Assembly: GCA_002353575.1 (NCBI GenBank)
Contig: DEJQ01000026.1
Location: 62,001-126,000, forward strand
From: Prevotellaceae bacterium UBA2744
Lineage (GTDB): Bacteria > Bacteroidota > Bacteroidia > Bacteroidales > Bacteroidaceae
DNA length: 64,000 nucleotides
Direction: 5' to 3'
The notes under the pieces were generated by a model, which worked only from the letters and a program-made list of their open reading frames with translations, did not search any database and had not been told where the DNA came from. Positions 50,397 to 59,369 of the stretch are shown one piece after another. Both the position numbers and the translations under genes were made by a program. Position 1 is the first letter of the stretch. The number at the start of each line of letters is the position of its first letter.

Positions 50397-52673
50397 TTAT
50401 TTGTTAATGTACTTCTTTCCGTTCTTAATCACGATTCCCTTGTAGCCCTTAGACACCTGCTGACCAGCAGTGTTGTAGAGAACAGCATCGTCATCAGCCT
50501 TCAGACTGTCGCCATCAGAAATCTCAGCGATGCCAGTAGCTGCACCGTCCAGGCTGAACGCCTTGACACTGAGTGCTGACAGTTCAGAAGCTAAAAGGTA
50601 TGCAGTGTTAGCACCTACAGTAAATGCCTTTGCATTATTGTAGAAGCCTACACCTGATGTACCGTTCATAAGAACATAACCTGTATTAGCATCGATGTTA
50701 GTGTTGCTTGTAACACCATGAAGTATGTTGGCAGATACATCTACATCGCTTGTAGCTGCAACAGGAATAGCGCAGACGCCTTCTCCCTTAAGCAAGAGAC
50801 CTGTGTTTGCAGGAACCTTACCGTTTACTTCTGTCAATGTCAATGCAGTACCAGTATTGCCAGTAACGATGTATGCCTGAGTCAGGTTCTCAATGCTGCT
50901 TGAGAAATCCAGAATGTATGGTGAGCAGTATGTTGCCCAACCAGCAGAAGTAATGGTCTTGGAAACGGAAACAGGACGCTGAGTATAAACAGTCAAAGAA
51001 TGTATATACCCACTCTTTGTCGGTGTAAAGGTGGCATTTCCAGCAGCTGTAACAACGAATGTTGAGTTGTTGTTCGCAGTAGAAATGAATGCATCTTTTG
51101 TAACATTTGTGCCAGAAGTTACTGCATCTCCAGTAAATACTATTACATCACCAGCAGACAATTCTGTAATTACCATTGAACCATTTACATTATATGGCCA
51201 AAGACCTGTATTGTAAGATTTACCTGAACCATAATTACGTACCTGCCAGTTTACATCGTTTACACCAAACTTAGCATTGAAGCCATCATTTGTAATACTA
51301 TAATATCCAGAAACCAGCTCTTCACCGCTCTTAGTTACAGAGGCACTTGAATTTGATTCGGTAGCTATAGCCATTGCCAAGGCATCCAAATCCATTGACC
51401 AATCAGTTCTATAAGTTGAGAGATCTATGTACGTTGGAGTTACAACGACATCATTAGACTTTGCATAACCGCTTGCATATGACCAGAACTTATATGTAGA
51501 ACCAACAGCAGCTTCAACAGTTTCGCCACTATTAATAGTTTGAGGCTCACCATCATTTACGCTATATTTCACTACAGCAACAGGAGTCAACAACTTATCT
51601 GTTTGGTTTGAAGTAAGCGTAAGGGTATATTTACCGTCACTATAAGCGCCTGTAGTATATGCAGGAGCGTTCAGTTGAATCTCTGTACCTGCCTCGAAAG
51701 CTATGTTCTCTGTCTCTGCGCTTGCAGAACCCTTAGTAGCCTTAACTTTAATATTGGTATTAGCAGAGATAACGAGTGAGGTACCAGCAGTATATGTCTC
51801 GCCATTATCGGTTGAATAGTACAGATCTGCGCCATCAGTTGTGCATGAGAATGTAACTGTACGATTAACACCGTCAACAGCTGTGATAGCAGCGGTAGGT
51901 ACATCAACAGCATCCATATCTATCAACTGTGAAGTGATAGTAGAAGCTGTCTTTGCCGATGAGGTACTGATAGTGATAGCTTTGACAGTGCATGTAGCAT
52001 CGACATCAAATGGTGCAGTATATTTTGTTGAACTTGCTGTAGGGTCAGTACCATCAGTTGTATAATAAGTGGTAACTGGAGCCAACAAGTTTGATGCACC
52101 ATCAGTAATAGTCACAGTACGTTTACTGCCGTTTGCCTCAGAATCAATAGAGGGAGCGGTCACACTCTCTGTTGCATTGGTTGTTATAACAATTGAAGAT
52201 ATCTTACAAGAAGTTTTTGCCTGGAAACTCAAATTTCCCGCTGCATTTATGGGAATCTCTGTTCCTGTGGTATAACTTGTCCAATCACTCGTATTACCTG
52301 TCCAATTAGTAATATTTCCTCTAACCATTATGGCACCTTGAGAGAAATTGATAGTTACCTTATCACCACTTGCAAGTCCACAGATTCCTACATGGTCACC
52401 TTTATCTCTTTGGGCATAAAGTCCAGCTGCTTCAATAGAGAAACTTCCTGCAAACTGAAAACCAAAACGATTATGTACCTCGTCAAAATTTGATGCATAG
52501 TAATGTTCTGTGCTGTTAGCCTTAAATCCTGAAGTACTTGATTTGGTCAATGTTTTAGCCGTGTACGACGTAAAGTCATACGTCACAGTTGTCTGTGCCC
52601 ACGCATTTGCACTTCCTATGAGCAGACCGCACGCCACAAGAAGCGACTTGAAAGAAAAAGTAAATTTTTTCAT
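50397..52673 (-). CDS. Large secreted surface protein with chitobiase-type repeats and T9SS-like C-terminus
   Basis: The product has 758 residues. A signal peptide is cut at ANAWAQ. A jelly-roll-like N-terminal domain (30-165) is followed by chitobiase/beta-hexosaminidase C-terminal-type repeats (YYTTDGTDPTASSTKYTAPF at about 205; LYYSTDNGETYTAGTSL near 280; a third near 365). A second beta domain and a Thr/Ser/Ala-rich region follow. The tail VLYNTAGQQVSKGYKGIVIKNGKKYINK is the short sorting-type C-terminus common in Prevotella type IX cargo. It looks like an adhesin or glycan-binding surface protein. It is preceded by a roughly 400-nt structured leader and followed by a 54-residue peptide gene. 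Confidence 0.85.
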   Translation of the reverse strand: MKKFTFSFKSLLVACGLLIGSANAWAQTTVTYDFTSYTAKTLTKSSTSGFKANSTEHYYASNFDEVHNRFGFQFAGSFSIEAAGLYAQRDKGDHVGICGLASGDKVTINFSQGAIMVRGNITNWTGNTSDWTSYTTGTEIPINAAGNLSFQAKTSCKISSIVITTNATESVTAPSIDSEANGSKRTVTITDGASNLLAPVTTYYTTDGTDPTASSTKYTAPFDVDATCTVKAITISTSSAKTASTITSQLIDMDAVDVPTAAITAVDGVNRTVTFSCTTDGADLYYSTDNGETYTAGTSLVISANTNIKVKATKGSASAETENIAFEAGTEIQLNAPAYTTGAYSDGKYTLTLTSNQTDKLLTPVAVVKYSVNDGEPQTINSGETVEAAVGSTYKFWSYASGYAKSNDVVVTPTYIDLSTYRTDWSMDLDALAMAIATESNSSASVTKSGEELVSGYYSITNDGFNAKFGVNDVNWQVRNYGSGKSYNTGLWPYNVNGSMVITELSAGDVIVFTGDAVTSGTNVTKDAFISTANNNSTFVVTAAGNATFTPTKSGYIHSLTVYTQRPVSVSKTITSAGWATYCSPYILDFSSSIENLTQAYIVTGNTGTALTLTEVNGKVPANTGLLLKGEGVCAIPVAATSDVDVSANILHGVTSNTNIDANTGYVLMNGTSGVGFYNNAKAFTVGANTAYLLASELSALSVKAFSLDGAATGIAEISDGDSLKADDDAVLYNTAGQQVSKGYKGIVIKNGKKYINK

Positions 52674-52775
52674 AAAAAATAAAATGTTAAAATGTTAGTA
52701 AATAGTAACTTAAAAAGTTATGTAGATTGTCTTTTTTACTTCTGCTTTAACACTTCCGATTCATGGTATAGGCAC

Positions 52776-53075
52776 AAAAAAGAAGCGTAAGACTGCGTAT
52801 TGTACTACATCTCTTTGTTGAGGTCGTGAGAATTACCTTCGAGTAAAGATCTAGCATACAACAGACCCACGCTATCGCGTAGGCGATGCACACTATGCCA
52901 TCTTGTACTCTGTTTGAAATTTCTCACGTTTCAACAAACAAGAACGAGCATAACGCTATCGTCATTATTTCAGCAAAATTCGGAAAATCAGCCTATTGGC
53001 ACGCTGCCCGCTAGCAGTCGCTGCGTAGCTGCTACTCGTCCCCAAGGGACGTTCTTGCAGCATTCCGCATAAAAT
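52776..53075 (-). ncRNA. Candidate structured leader RNA or independent ncRNA
   Basis: This minus-strand stretch is rich in perfect hairpins: CGTCCC/GGGACG (53037-53051), TAGCAG/CTGCTA (53012-53034), GGCA/TGCC (52998-53008), TGTTTG/CAAACA (52911-52940), ATCGC/GCGAT (52874-52887) nested in GCATA/TATGC (52854-52898). A consensus promoter lies just upstream at 53083-53112. On the downstream side an imperfect GAAGGTAA/TTAC(G)CTTC pairing followed by TTTTTT (52776-52781) could terminate a transcript of about 300 nt; otherwise it is the leader of the 758-residue protein gene. No tmRNA-like ends or RNase P conserved blocks are visible. Confidence 0.5.
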
Positions 53076-53082
53076 TCCGCCG

Positions 53083-53112
53083 CAAATCTACATAAAAATT
53101 GTTAAACACCAA
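53083..53112 (-). promoter_or_regulatory. Promoter for the structured RNA/surface-protein operon
   Basis: Minus-strand TAGATTTG at 53083-53090 with TTG at 53110-53112, spacing 19 bp. It is more than 400 bp upstream of the coding start. Confidence 0.55.
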
Positions 53113-53266
53113 AATTTTTCTATATGAAGTAAATAAAAATCCCTACTCACAACAAAATAAATAGGAAATCAAAAAATCAAGCAAAAACTGACGAGGACAT
53201 TACACACAAATTCCCCTATCAGAACGTATGCTTACAACCCTGAGGTACTCTTGAGGAAAAGAGCAA

Positions 53267-54274
53267 CTATAGGCGGACTCCAAAGGAGATTCTGGCACGC
53301 CACTTATTCTGGTTGACAGTAATATCGTCTTTGAGGAAGAGAGAGTTGTTCATAACAACAGTTAGACCGGCAAAGAACCTGGGAGAGAAGTTGTGGACTA
53401 TGGCAAAGCGTTCGTTGAACAGCATATTGAAGTTTATGTGGTTCGCATCCCTGCGCTCGCCGTTGACTGTCATGTTGTTGCGATTAAATATAACGAATGT
53501 CGGCATGATGGAGAGGTGGAAAAGCCATCGCTTGCCTGCCACAAGATTGAAAGCATAGCCGCCACCGATGCCGACATGACCTATGTAAACACGTGTTTCG
53601 GGTACGTCAGGACGGCGGGCAAGTAGGGATTTGGTAGTCTTCAGCGTACCACCCTGATAACTGATACCTGCAAGCCAGGAACCTGCCGAACGGCGCTGTA
53701 TGTAACTTTGCGTAAAGGCGGCCTGATATGAAAAGCGGCGATGGTTGAAGGTGTAGTTGGCTGCGAAGTTTATCATATTCATATCTACATCGCCATACTC
53801 CACGCGGCTCAACTGCTCTCCTCGCCAAATGTCACCCGAGAGGGATTCGGAACGCTGATAGCTGAAGTCAACACTGAAGCGACTGCTATAGTAGTTGATG
53901 TTAATCTCAAAGTCTTTATAATCTCCCTTTAATTGTGCCGGATTGATGGCAAGGGCAATACCTATGCCGCGGTAGATGGCAGCTACGGATATGGTAGTCT
54001 TATGGTTTGTGCTGAGGTCGTATTTTGAATCGAGACCATTGAGCGCTCCCTTCGCATGAAATGAATTGCCAGTCTGATTCACCCTTGCCTTAAGAGTCCA
54101 TTTGTAGTCAGGACGTACTACATATACAGAATCGAAGTGTGATTTGCGATAGCGAGGGGCAGGCACACTGTCAGTCCGTGCGTTCATCGCTCGAATAGAA
54201 TCCTGCGCCCGGACATCGGTGACCGTAATAATACACAGAACAAATGCTACTACAAAGTAAATCAACTGTTTCAT
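53267..54274 (-). CDS. DUF4421 family outer-membrane protein
   Basis: The product has 335 residues. A signal peptide is cut near VRAQD. Beta-barrel strand patterns with conserved family segments: YRKSHFDSVYVVRPDYKWTLKARVNQTGN, GIGIALAINPAQLKG, FSYQAAFTQSYIQRRSAGSWLAG, and a C-terminal strand ARISFGVRL. This fits DUF4421, a Bacteroidetes family of predicted barrel proteins without known function. It is preceded by an attenuator-like leader. Confidence 0.82.
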   Translation of the reverse strand: MKQLIYFVVAFVLCIITVTDVRAQDSIRAMNARTDSVPAPRYRKSHFDSVYVVRPDYKWTLKARVNQTGNSFHAKGALNGLDSKYDLSTNHKTTISVAAIYRGIGIALAINPAQLKGDYKDFEININYYSSRFSVDFSYQRSESLSGDIWRGEQLSRVEYGDVDMNMINFAANYTFNHRRFSYQAAFTQSYIQRRSAGSWLAGISYQGGTLKTTKSLLARRPDVPETRVYIGHVGIGGGYAFNLVAGKRWLFHLSIMPTFVIFNRNNMTVNGERRDANHINFNMLFNERFAIVHNFSPRFFAGLTVVMNNSLFLKDDITVNQNKWRARISFGVRL

Positions 54275-54351
54275 ATCAACGATTTCGAAAGAAAACCTTT
54301 CACATTATTTATAGAAGTACAAAAATAGGAATAAAAGACGAAGTTACCAAA

Positions 54352-54431
54352 TTTTATCAGACTCAAATAAAAAAACTCGCCTAACTTCACAGTCGGGCGA
54401 GGACGTAATTAAAATTACATGTCTGATAAAA
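54352..54431 (-). promoter_or_regulatory. Attenuator-like leader element upstream of DUF4421
   Basis: A terminator hairpin (CTCGCC/GGCGAG at 54376-54381 and 54396-54401, inner ACT/AGT) with a seven-T tract on the minus strand is enclosed by an exact 11-bp inverted pair, TTTTATCAGAC (54352-54362) and GTCTGATAAAA (54421-54431). The outer pairing would bracket the terminator and its T-tract, so two alternative folds are possible. It starts 78 bp upstream of the DUF4421 ATG. Confidence 0.6.
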
Positions 54432-54468
54432 AATATAAGGGTTCTATTTCTTAATATCATTTCATATG

Positions 54469-54476
54469 CAAAGGTA
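54469..54476 (-). promoter_or_regulatory. -7 promoter element for DUF4421 leader
   Basis: Perfect minus-strand TACCTTTG, placing the transcript start about 60 bp before the leader terminator. Confidence 0.55.
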
Positions 54477-54940
54477 GGAATTTTTCTTTAATCTGAAACG
54501 TCTGAAAATGGAAGGGGCAAAAAATTGTAAATTCTGCTTACATTTTTGTAAATATTGCAAGTCTCATTCTCAAATTTGCATAAATGGGGGCACAAATTGA
54601 AAGCAGACCATATAAGTAGCTGTATATAATAACATTAGAACGCCAGAGCATTTATACTCAAAATTTTGCAGAAAATCGATCAAATTAACAAAAAGCAAGA
54701 AAACACACCGATGAAATCGCAGAAAATGATATTTTCAATACACAACTAAGCGACAGCGTTAAGAATGGAAATATCCAAGAATAAGGGCCGAGTGAAAGTT
54801 CATAAAAGCCAAAATAGAAGAGAACATAGGATTTATGACAATACAGATTTTGCCTTACGTCCAAAATTCTTACGCTTGGCATCACTCATGCAATTTATGG
54901 CTCTGCTCTCGCGTAATCGATTTTTTCACTTTTAATCCTA
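54477..54940. other. AT-rich intergenic region, no gene seen
   Basis: About 460 bp with low GC and scattered short frames lacking coding character. No tRNA, repeat array or transposon remnant recognised. Confidence 0.5.
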
Positions 54941-54968
54941 TTGGTTATACAAAATTTTCGTACCTTCG
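54941..54968 (+). promoter_or_regulatory. Promoter for cysE-rlmL
   Basis: TTG at 54941-54943 and TACCTTCG (one base off consensus) at 54961-54968, spacing 17 bp, 31 bp before the ATG. Confidence 0.45.
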
Positions 54969-54999
54969 CACCCAATTTATAAAAGATGTGTAAAATACG

Positions 55000-55905
55000 A
55001 TGAATAGGTTTACAGAAAAAATGAACGCAGTGGTTGAAAAACTGGCACAGCCACAATCTTGCAGAGACTTGTTCAGGGAGTACAACGAAGGTGCCCCGCT
55101 GCCATCAGCCAAGGTTCTGGAAGAAATCATTGAACTGGTCAGAAGCATTATGTTCCCGGGATACTATGGCAACTGTAACGTTAACACAGGCACACTGCGA
55201 TTCCACTTAGGTGTGAACATCGAAAGACTATATACCCTACTCATCAAACAGATTCAGGCCGGGCTCTCGTTTGCTGACTACAGGGATGTAGCTGTTTATG
55301 CTGCATACAACAAGCAAACCGTCATAACGGAGCTGTTCAGAATGGCAACAGCCAGGGCGGAAGCCTTCATAGAACGACTGCCGGAAATGCGCCGCATACT
55401 GGCAACCGATGTAAAGGCAGCATATGATGGTGACCCTGCAGCCAAGAATTTCGGCGAAATCATCTCATGCTACCCTATCATTAAGGTGCTGACAATATAC
55501 AGAATGGCTCACATACTATGGGAACTGGAAGTGCCACTCATTCCTCGTATGCTCACAGAACTGGCACACTCCGAAACCGGGGTAGATATACACCCGGGGG
55601 CACAGATTGGCGAATACTTCACCATCGACCACGGCACTGGTGTGGTAATCGGCGAAACCACCATTATAGGCAATAACGTGAAACTGTATCAAGGTGTGAC
55701 ACTTGGAGCCAAGAGTTTCCCACTCGATGCAGATGGTAATCCCATAAAGGGCATACTACGTCATCCTATCATCGAAGACGACGTAATCATATACAGCAAC
55801 GCATCCATATTGGGACGCATCACAATAGGCAAGGGTGCAGTCATTGGCAGCAACGTATCAATCAGTCATGACATACCAGCAGGAACTACAGTCACACAGA
55901 AATAA
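55000..55905 (+). CDS. cysE: Serine O-acetyltransferase
   Basis: The product has 301 residues. The N-terminal helical domain (1-180) is followed by left-handed beta-helix hexapeptide repeats: GVDIHPGAQIGEYFTIDHGTGVVIGETTIIGNN, with catalytic His/Asp in DHGTG, and later GRITIGKGAVIGSNVSIS. It acetylates L-serine from acetyl-CoA for cysteine synthesis. The end, PAGTTVTQK, is the usual closing segment. Next gene after 6 bp. Confidence 0.94.
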   Translation: MNRFTEKMNAVVEKLAQPQSCRDLFREYNEGAPLPSAKVLEEIIELVRSIMFPGYYGNCNVNTGTLRFHLGVNIERLYTLLIKQIQAGLSFADYRDVAVYAAYNKQTVITELFRMATARAEAFIERLPEMRRILATDVKAAYDGDPAAKNFGEIISCYPIIKVLTIYRMAHILWELEVPLIPRMLTELAHSETGVDIHPGAQIGEYFTIDHGTGVVIGETTIIGNNVKLYQGVTLGAKSFPLDADGNPIKGILRHPIIEDDVIIYSNASILGRITIGKGAVIGSNVSISHDIPAGTTVTQK

Positions 55906-55911
55906 CGAATC

Positions 55912-57408
55912 ATGGAACATACAATAATAGCAAAGACTTTCAAAGGACTGGAAGAGGTCCTGGCGAAAGAAGTGATAGCCCTCGGAGGCAATAATGTAGA
56001 GATTGGCAACCGAATGGTCAGCTTTACGGGTGACAAGGAAATGCTGTACAAGGCAAACTTCTGTCTGCGCACCGCCATCAGAGTGCTGAAACCAATCGCC
56101 GTGTTTAAAGCAGATGATGCCGACAAGGTGTACGAAGCAGCCAAGAAGATAGACTGGCAAGAGTATATGGACGTGAATACTACATTCCTTGTAGATGCAG
56201 TGGTATTCTCAGATAACTTCCGTCACTCTCAGTTCGCTGCATACAGGATGAAGGATGCCATTGCCGACTATTGGAGAGACAAGACCGGTGAACGCCCCAA
56301 CGTGAGCATCTCCAATCCCGGACTAAGGATTAACCTGCACATCTCAAACGAAGATGTAACCGTAGCCCTCGACTCAAGCGGAGAATCGCTCCACCTGCGC
56401 GGGTATAAAGTAAGAAACACCGAAGCACCTATAAACGAAGTATTAGCAGCCGGACTTATCATGCTGTCCGGATGGGATTGTCAGAGCGATTTCATCGACC
56501 CCTTCTGCGGCTCCGGTACCATTCTCATCGAAGCAGCCCTGATAGCTCGCAACATTTACCCAGGTGTGTTCCGCAAGGAATATGCATTCGAGAAGTGGAA
56601 AGACTATGATGCCGACCTGTTCGAACGCATATACAACGACGACAGCGAGGAGAGAGAGTTCAACCACAAGATATACGGCTATGACATAAATAGCAGGGTC
56701 GTGCAGATAGCCCAGGAAAATGTGAAGTCGGCAGGAATGAGCAACATAATAGAGATCCAGCAGCGCGACATAGCCGAGTTTGAACAACCGACAGAGAAGG
56801 CTATCATGATAACCAATCCTCCATACGGCGAGCGAATAGGAGCTGTCAAGGGCGGAAATCTCGAAGAACTGTATGCGACCATAGGCGAACGACTGAAACA
56901 TGCTTTCGTCGGGTGTGACGCCTGGATAATCAGCAACCGTGAAGAATTCTTTGCAAACGTAGGTATGCGACCATCTACCAAATATGCTCTGTTCAACGGC
57001 AATATAGAATGCGAGTTCAGAAAGTACCAGGTATTCGATGGAAAACTGAAACAGCAACGCGAGAAAGGGGTAGATATCAAGTCAGCAGAGGAACGTAGGC
57101 ACAATGCCAAGTACAAACCACACAAGAAGAATGAAGACGGCAGCTGGACACGCGAAAAGACCGGAGAAGAGGGCGACCACTACTTCAAGGCAAAACCATT
57201 CAAGGATGGATACAAGAAGGGCAGAAGAGACGAGCGTCTGGAGAAAGGAGAACGACAGGAAAGAGGTGAACGCAAAGACAGAGGAGACAGAAGAGACGAG
57301 CACTCACGCCGTCTGTCACCATACGAGCAGCGTCGTCGTATGTTTGAAGCAATGGATGACGAAGAGGCAGAAATCATAAAGAAGCACCTGAAGAAGTGGG
57401 AGAAGTAA
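55912..57408 (+). CDS. THUMP-domain class I RNA methyltransferase (RlmL N-terminal-half type)
   Basis: The product has 498 residues. An N-terminal ferredoxin-like/THUMP region (1-160) precedes the Rossmann methylase: DFIDPFCGSGTILIEAALIARN (SAM motif I), GYDINSRVVQIAQENVKSAG and the catalytic NPPYGERIG near residue 302. In E. coli the corresponding half of RlmL makes m2G2445 in 23S rRNA, so an m2G activity on 23S rRNA is likely. A highly charged Arg/Glu/Lys tail (about 400-475) is typical of the Bacteroidetes versions and should bind RNA. The 3' end overlaps the convergent tatD gene by 35 bp. Confidence 0.92.
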   Translation: MEHTIIAKTFKGLEEVLAKEVIALGGNNVEIGNRMVSFTGDKEMLYKANFCLRTAIRVLKPIAVFKADDADKVYEAAKKIDWQEYMDVNTTFLVDAVVFSDNFRHSQFAAYRMKDAIADYWRDKTGERPNVSISNPGLRINLHISNEDVTVALDSSGESLHLRGYKVRNTEAPINEVLAAGLIMLSGWDCQSDFIDPFCGSGTILIEAALIARNIYPGVFRKEYAFEKWKDYDADLFERIYNDDSEEREFNHKIYGYDINSRVVQIAQENVKSAGMSNIIEIQQRDIAEFEQPTEKAIMITNPPYGERIGAVKGGNLEELYATIGERLKHAFVGCDAWIISNREEFFANVGMRPSTKYALFNGNIECEFRKYQVFDGKLKQQREKGVDIKSAEERRHNAKYKPHKKNEDGSWTREKTGEEGDHYFKAKPFKDGYKKGRRDERLEKGERQERGERKDRGDRRDEHSRRLSPYEQRRRMFEAMDDEEAEIIKKHLKKWEK

Positions 57409-57946
57409 TATCCCTGAGATTTACCCCCATTTCGTCGTCGGTCTCACGATAATAAGGAATACCCGACTGACGAACCAACTCGAATGTGGCAGGATTATAA
57501 TGAATGCCAAACGACAGGCGGATACCACGAGATATGAGTTGCTGAGCCAACCGCGGTTTGCCTCGAAAACCATGTACAATCCACAATTGCTGTGGATTGT
57601 ATTTTTTATGCAACATGAGAAGTTGGTCGAAGACTCTTACACAGTGTATAATAAGTGGCAAATGAAACTCCTCTGCCACCTGTATCTGAGCCTCGAAGGC
57701 TGCCAGTTGAAGATGTACAGCCGGTCCCTTTACAGAATCCAGGCCACACTCCCCTACAGCAACCACATTGGGCAACTGCACATCGCTGCGCAGAATATCT
57801 ATCTGTTGTAGCCACGACTCATCTACATACCATGGATGCAGTCCAACGGAACAGAGTTCCACATCTGCTGGAACAGTCCCTGGATAGCAGTTGAGAATAT
57901 ACTGCTCGGCAGGGTCTGAAGGACGGTTATGGGTGTGAACATTCAT
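57374..57946 (-). CDS. TatD-family metal-dependent hydrolase (short form)
   Basis: The product has 190 residues, shorter than the usual 250-265. NVHTHN opens with the metal-binding HxH, then VAVGECGLDS (Glu ligand), LIIHCVR, WIVHGFRG and YRETDDEMG (Asp ligand) follow, so all five metal-site elements remain. The missing length is spread over loops. It is likely a DNase or related phosphohydrolase. It overlaps yidD by 4 bp and rlmL by 35 bp. Confidence 0.88.
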   Translation of the reverse strand: MNVHTHNRPSDPAEQYILNCYPGTVPADVELCSVGLHPWYVDESWLQQIDILRSDVQLPNVVAVGECGLDSVKGPAVHLQLAAFEAQIQVAEEFHLPLIIHCVRVFDQLLMLHKKYNPQQLWIVHGFRGKPRLAQQLISRGIRLSFGIHYNPATFELVRQSGIPYYRETDDEMGVNLRDITSPTSSGASL

Positions 57947-58260
57947 AGATGGAATTCCTCTGGTACGGGATCGTATCCGCTACCGCCCCATGGATGGCAT
58001 CGCAGGATGCGTTTGACAGCCAAGTAGAGTCCTTTGAATGGACCGTGACGCTGTATTGCCTCAACGGCATAACGACTGCATGTAGGGGTGTAGCGACACG
58101 AAGGTGGTGTCATGGGCGATATACAGGTGCGGTAGAAATATACGGGAAGCAGAAGCAACAGAGAAAGCACCCTGCTGACTATGTTCTGATGGCGAAGTTC
58201 TGCCCAAATAGAAGAAAATCTGTCTCGTATCATATCAGATAGTATCAGATATGCGGGCAA
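57943..58260 (-). CDS. yidD: Membrane protein insertion efficiency factor YidD
   Basis: The product has 105 residues, with an N-terminal extension of about 25 residues. The family core is clear: LPVYFYRTCISPMTPPSCRYTPTCSRYAVEAIQRHGPFKGLYLAVKRILRCHPWGGSGYDPVP, including its three cysteines. It is a small peripheral inner-membrane protein that assists YidC. A start further inside, at MIRDRFSS, is possible. The order rnpA-yidD is conserved, but here yidC and rpmH are not adjacent. Confidence 0.94.
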   Translation of the reverse strand: MPAYLILSDMIRDRFSSIWAELRHQNIVSRVLSLLLLLPVYFYRTCISPMTPPSCRYTPTCSRYAVEAIQRHGPFKGLYLAVKRILRCHPWGGSGYDPVPEEFHL

Positions 58261-58630
58261 GTGCCTTTACCACAGACTTGCATACCTGACTGCCAGTGGG
58301 CATATTGTCGGCTATGCAGATGAAGGCAATGTCGAGATGTCGGCCAGAACCTTCAAGTCTGCCTACTATCGTCTGCTTATTGAGACGGTATGCCTCGCGA
58401 ACCATACGTTTCATACGATTGCGATCGACGGCATGGTGCATACGTTTCTTGGGTACAGACACCAATATGCTTGCCGGTGGCAAGGAAACGGAGTCGGTGG
58501 ACTCACTCATGGTCCACACAATACGTAAGGGGTAGATGGCAATAGATGAATTGCGACCGGAAAAGAGGCTCTCGACGACTAAGCGGGAGTGGATACGTTC
58601 TGCCTTGGAAAGACCCAAAGGACTATGCAT
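58235..58630 (-). CDS. rnpA: Ribonuclease P protein component
   Basis: The product has 131 residues. SKAERIHSRLVVESLFSGRNSSIAIYPLRI and the signature DRNRMKRMVREAYRLNK identify RnpA, the basic cofactor of RNase P RNA in 5' processing of tRNA. ATG 58630 lies 8 bp inside the end of hemD and gives the MHSPLGLSKAER start; longer in-frame upstream codons would overlap hemD further. It overlaps yidD by 26 bp. Confidence 0.93.
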   Translation of the reverse strand: MHSPLGLSKAERIHSRLVVESLFSGRNSSIAIYPLRIVWTMSESTDSVSLPPASILVSVPKKRMHHAVDRNRMKRMVREAYRLNKQTIVGRLEGSGRHLDIAFICIADNMPTGSQVCKSVVKALARISDTI

Positions 58631-59369
58631 GAGCTTTCTGTGTTGACTTTGCAAACTCTTCTATCATCGCAGGCACAGAACGCAGTTCAGGGGTGACGGT
58701 AAGGTCAACTCGCAGACCAGCCTTCTTAGCCTCGTTGACAGTCTTGGTACCAAGACATGCAATCCACACATTCCCCTGCTCAAAATTTGGGAAGTTCTTG
58801 ACAAGAGAGTGGATTCCCTCGGGCGAGAAGAATACGAGCATATCGTAATCGAGTTTTTCGTCTGCCTTGAAATCATTGGCAACGGTATAGTACATAACGG
58901 CTTCGTCATGTTCTACTCCGGCTTCCTCAAGCATATTGTGGATATCATCATTGTGAGCAGATGACAACGGAGCAAAATATTTCTCCTTATTATGCTTCTG
59001 AATGAATGGCAGAAGGTCTGGCAATTTACCAGACTCCGGGAAGAAATTCTTGCGCTTGCGGTACTGCACGTACTTCTGCAGGTAGAGAGACACTTGTTCT
59101 GACACGCAGAAATACTTCATGTCAGTCGGAATGTTGACGCGCAGCTCCTTGCAGAGGGTAAAAAAATGATCTATTGCATGGCGCGATGTAAATACAATTG
59201 CAGTATGACCAGCAATAGATACATGCTGTGATCTGAAATCCTTTGATGTCATTGGCTCAATCTTGATGAATGGTCGGAAGACGAGATCAAGATTGTATTT
59301 CTCTGCTACATCAAAATAGGGCGATTTAGCCGTTTGCGGACTTGGTTGTGAAATGAGTATTTTTGCCAT
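58623..59369 (-). CDS. hemD: Uroporphyrinogen-III synthase
   Basis: The product has 248 residues. KILISQPSPQTAKSPYFDVAEKYNLDLVFRPFIKIEP and TAIVFTSRHAIDHFF in domain 1, and LVFFSPEGIHSLVKNFPN in domain 2 are characteristic of Bacteroidetes HemD, a fast-diverging family. It cyclises hydroxymethylbilane to uroporphyrinogen III. It shares the base at 59369 with the DUF4271 stop, so it is coupled to that gene. A perfect TACCTTTGC lies 88 bp upstream inside DUF4271. Confidence 0.88.
   Translation of the reverse strand: MAKILISQPSPQTAKSPYFDVAEKYNLDLVFRPFIKIEPMTSKDFRSQHVSIAGHTAIVFTSRHAIDHFFTLCKELRVNIPTDMKYFCVSEQVSLYLQKYVQYRKRKNFFPESGKLPDLLPFIQKHNKEKYFAPLSSAHNDDIHNMLEEAGVEHDEAVMYYTVANDFKADEKLDYDMLVFFSPEGIHSLVKNFPNFEQGNVWIACLGTKTVNEAKKAGLRVDLTVTPELRSVPAMIEEFAKSTQKAHA

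Noticed and set aside
52674..53110. tmRNA, RNase P RNA or 6S RNA
   Set aside because: No tRNA-like acceptor/T-arm, no RNase P conserved blocks, and a multi-hairpin rather than a single bulged duplex layout.
54685..54885. Minus-strand 66-codon frame in the large AT-rich gap
   Set aside because: Composition follows the AT-rich background and no start signal or family was seen.
57374..57946. Truncated tatD pseudogene
   Set aside because: Although short, all metal-binding elements (HTH, GECGLD, IHC, HG, TDDE) are present and the frame is intact.
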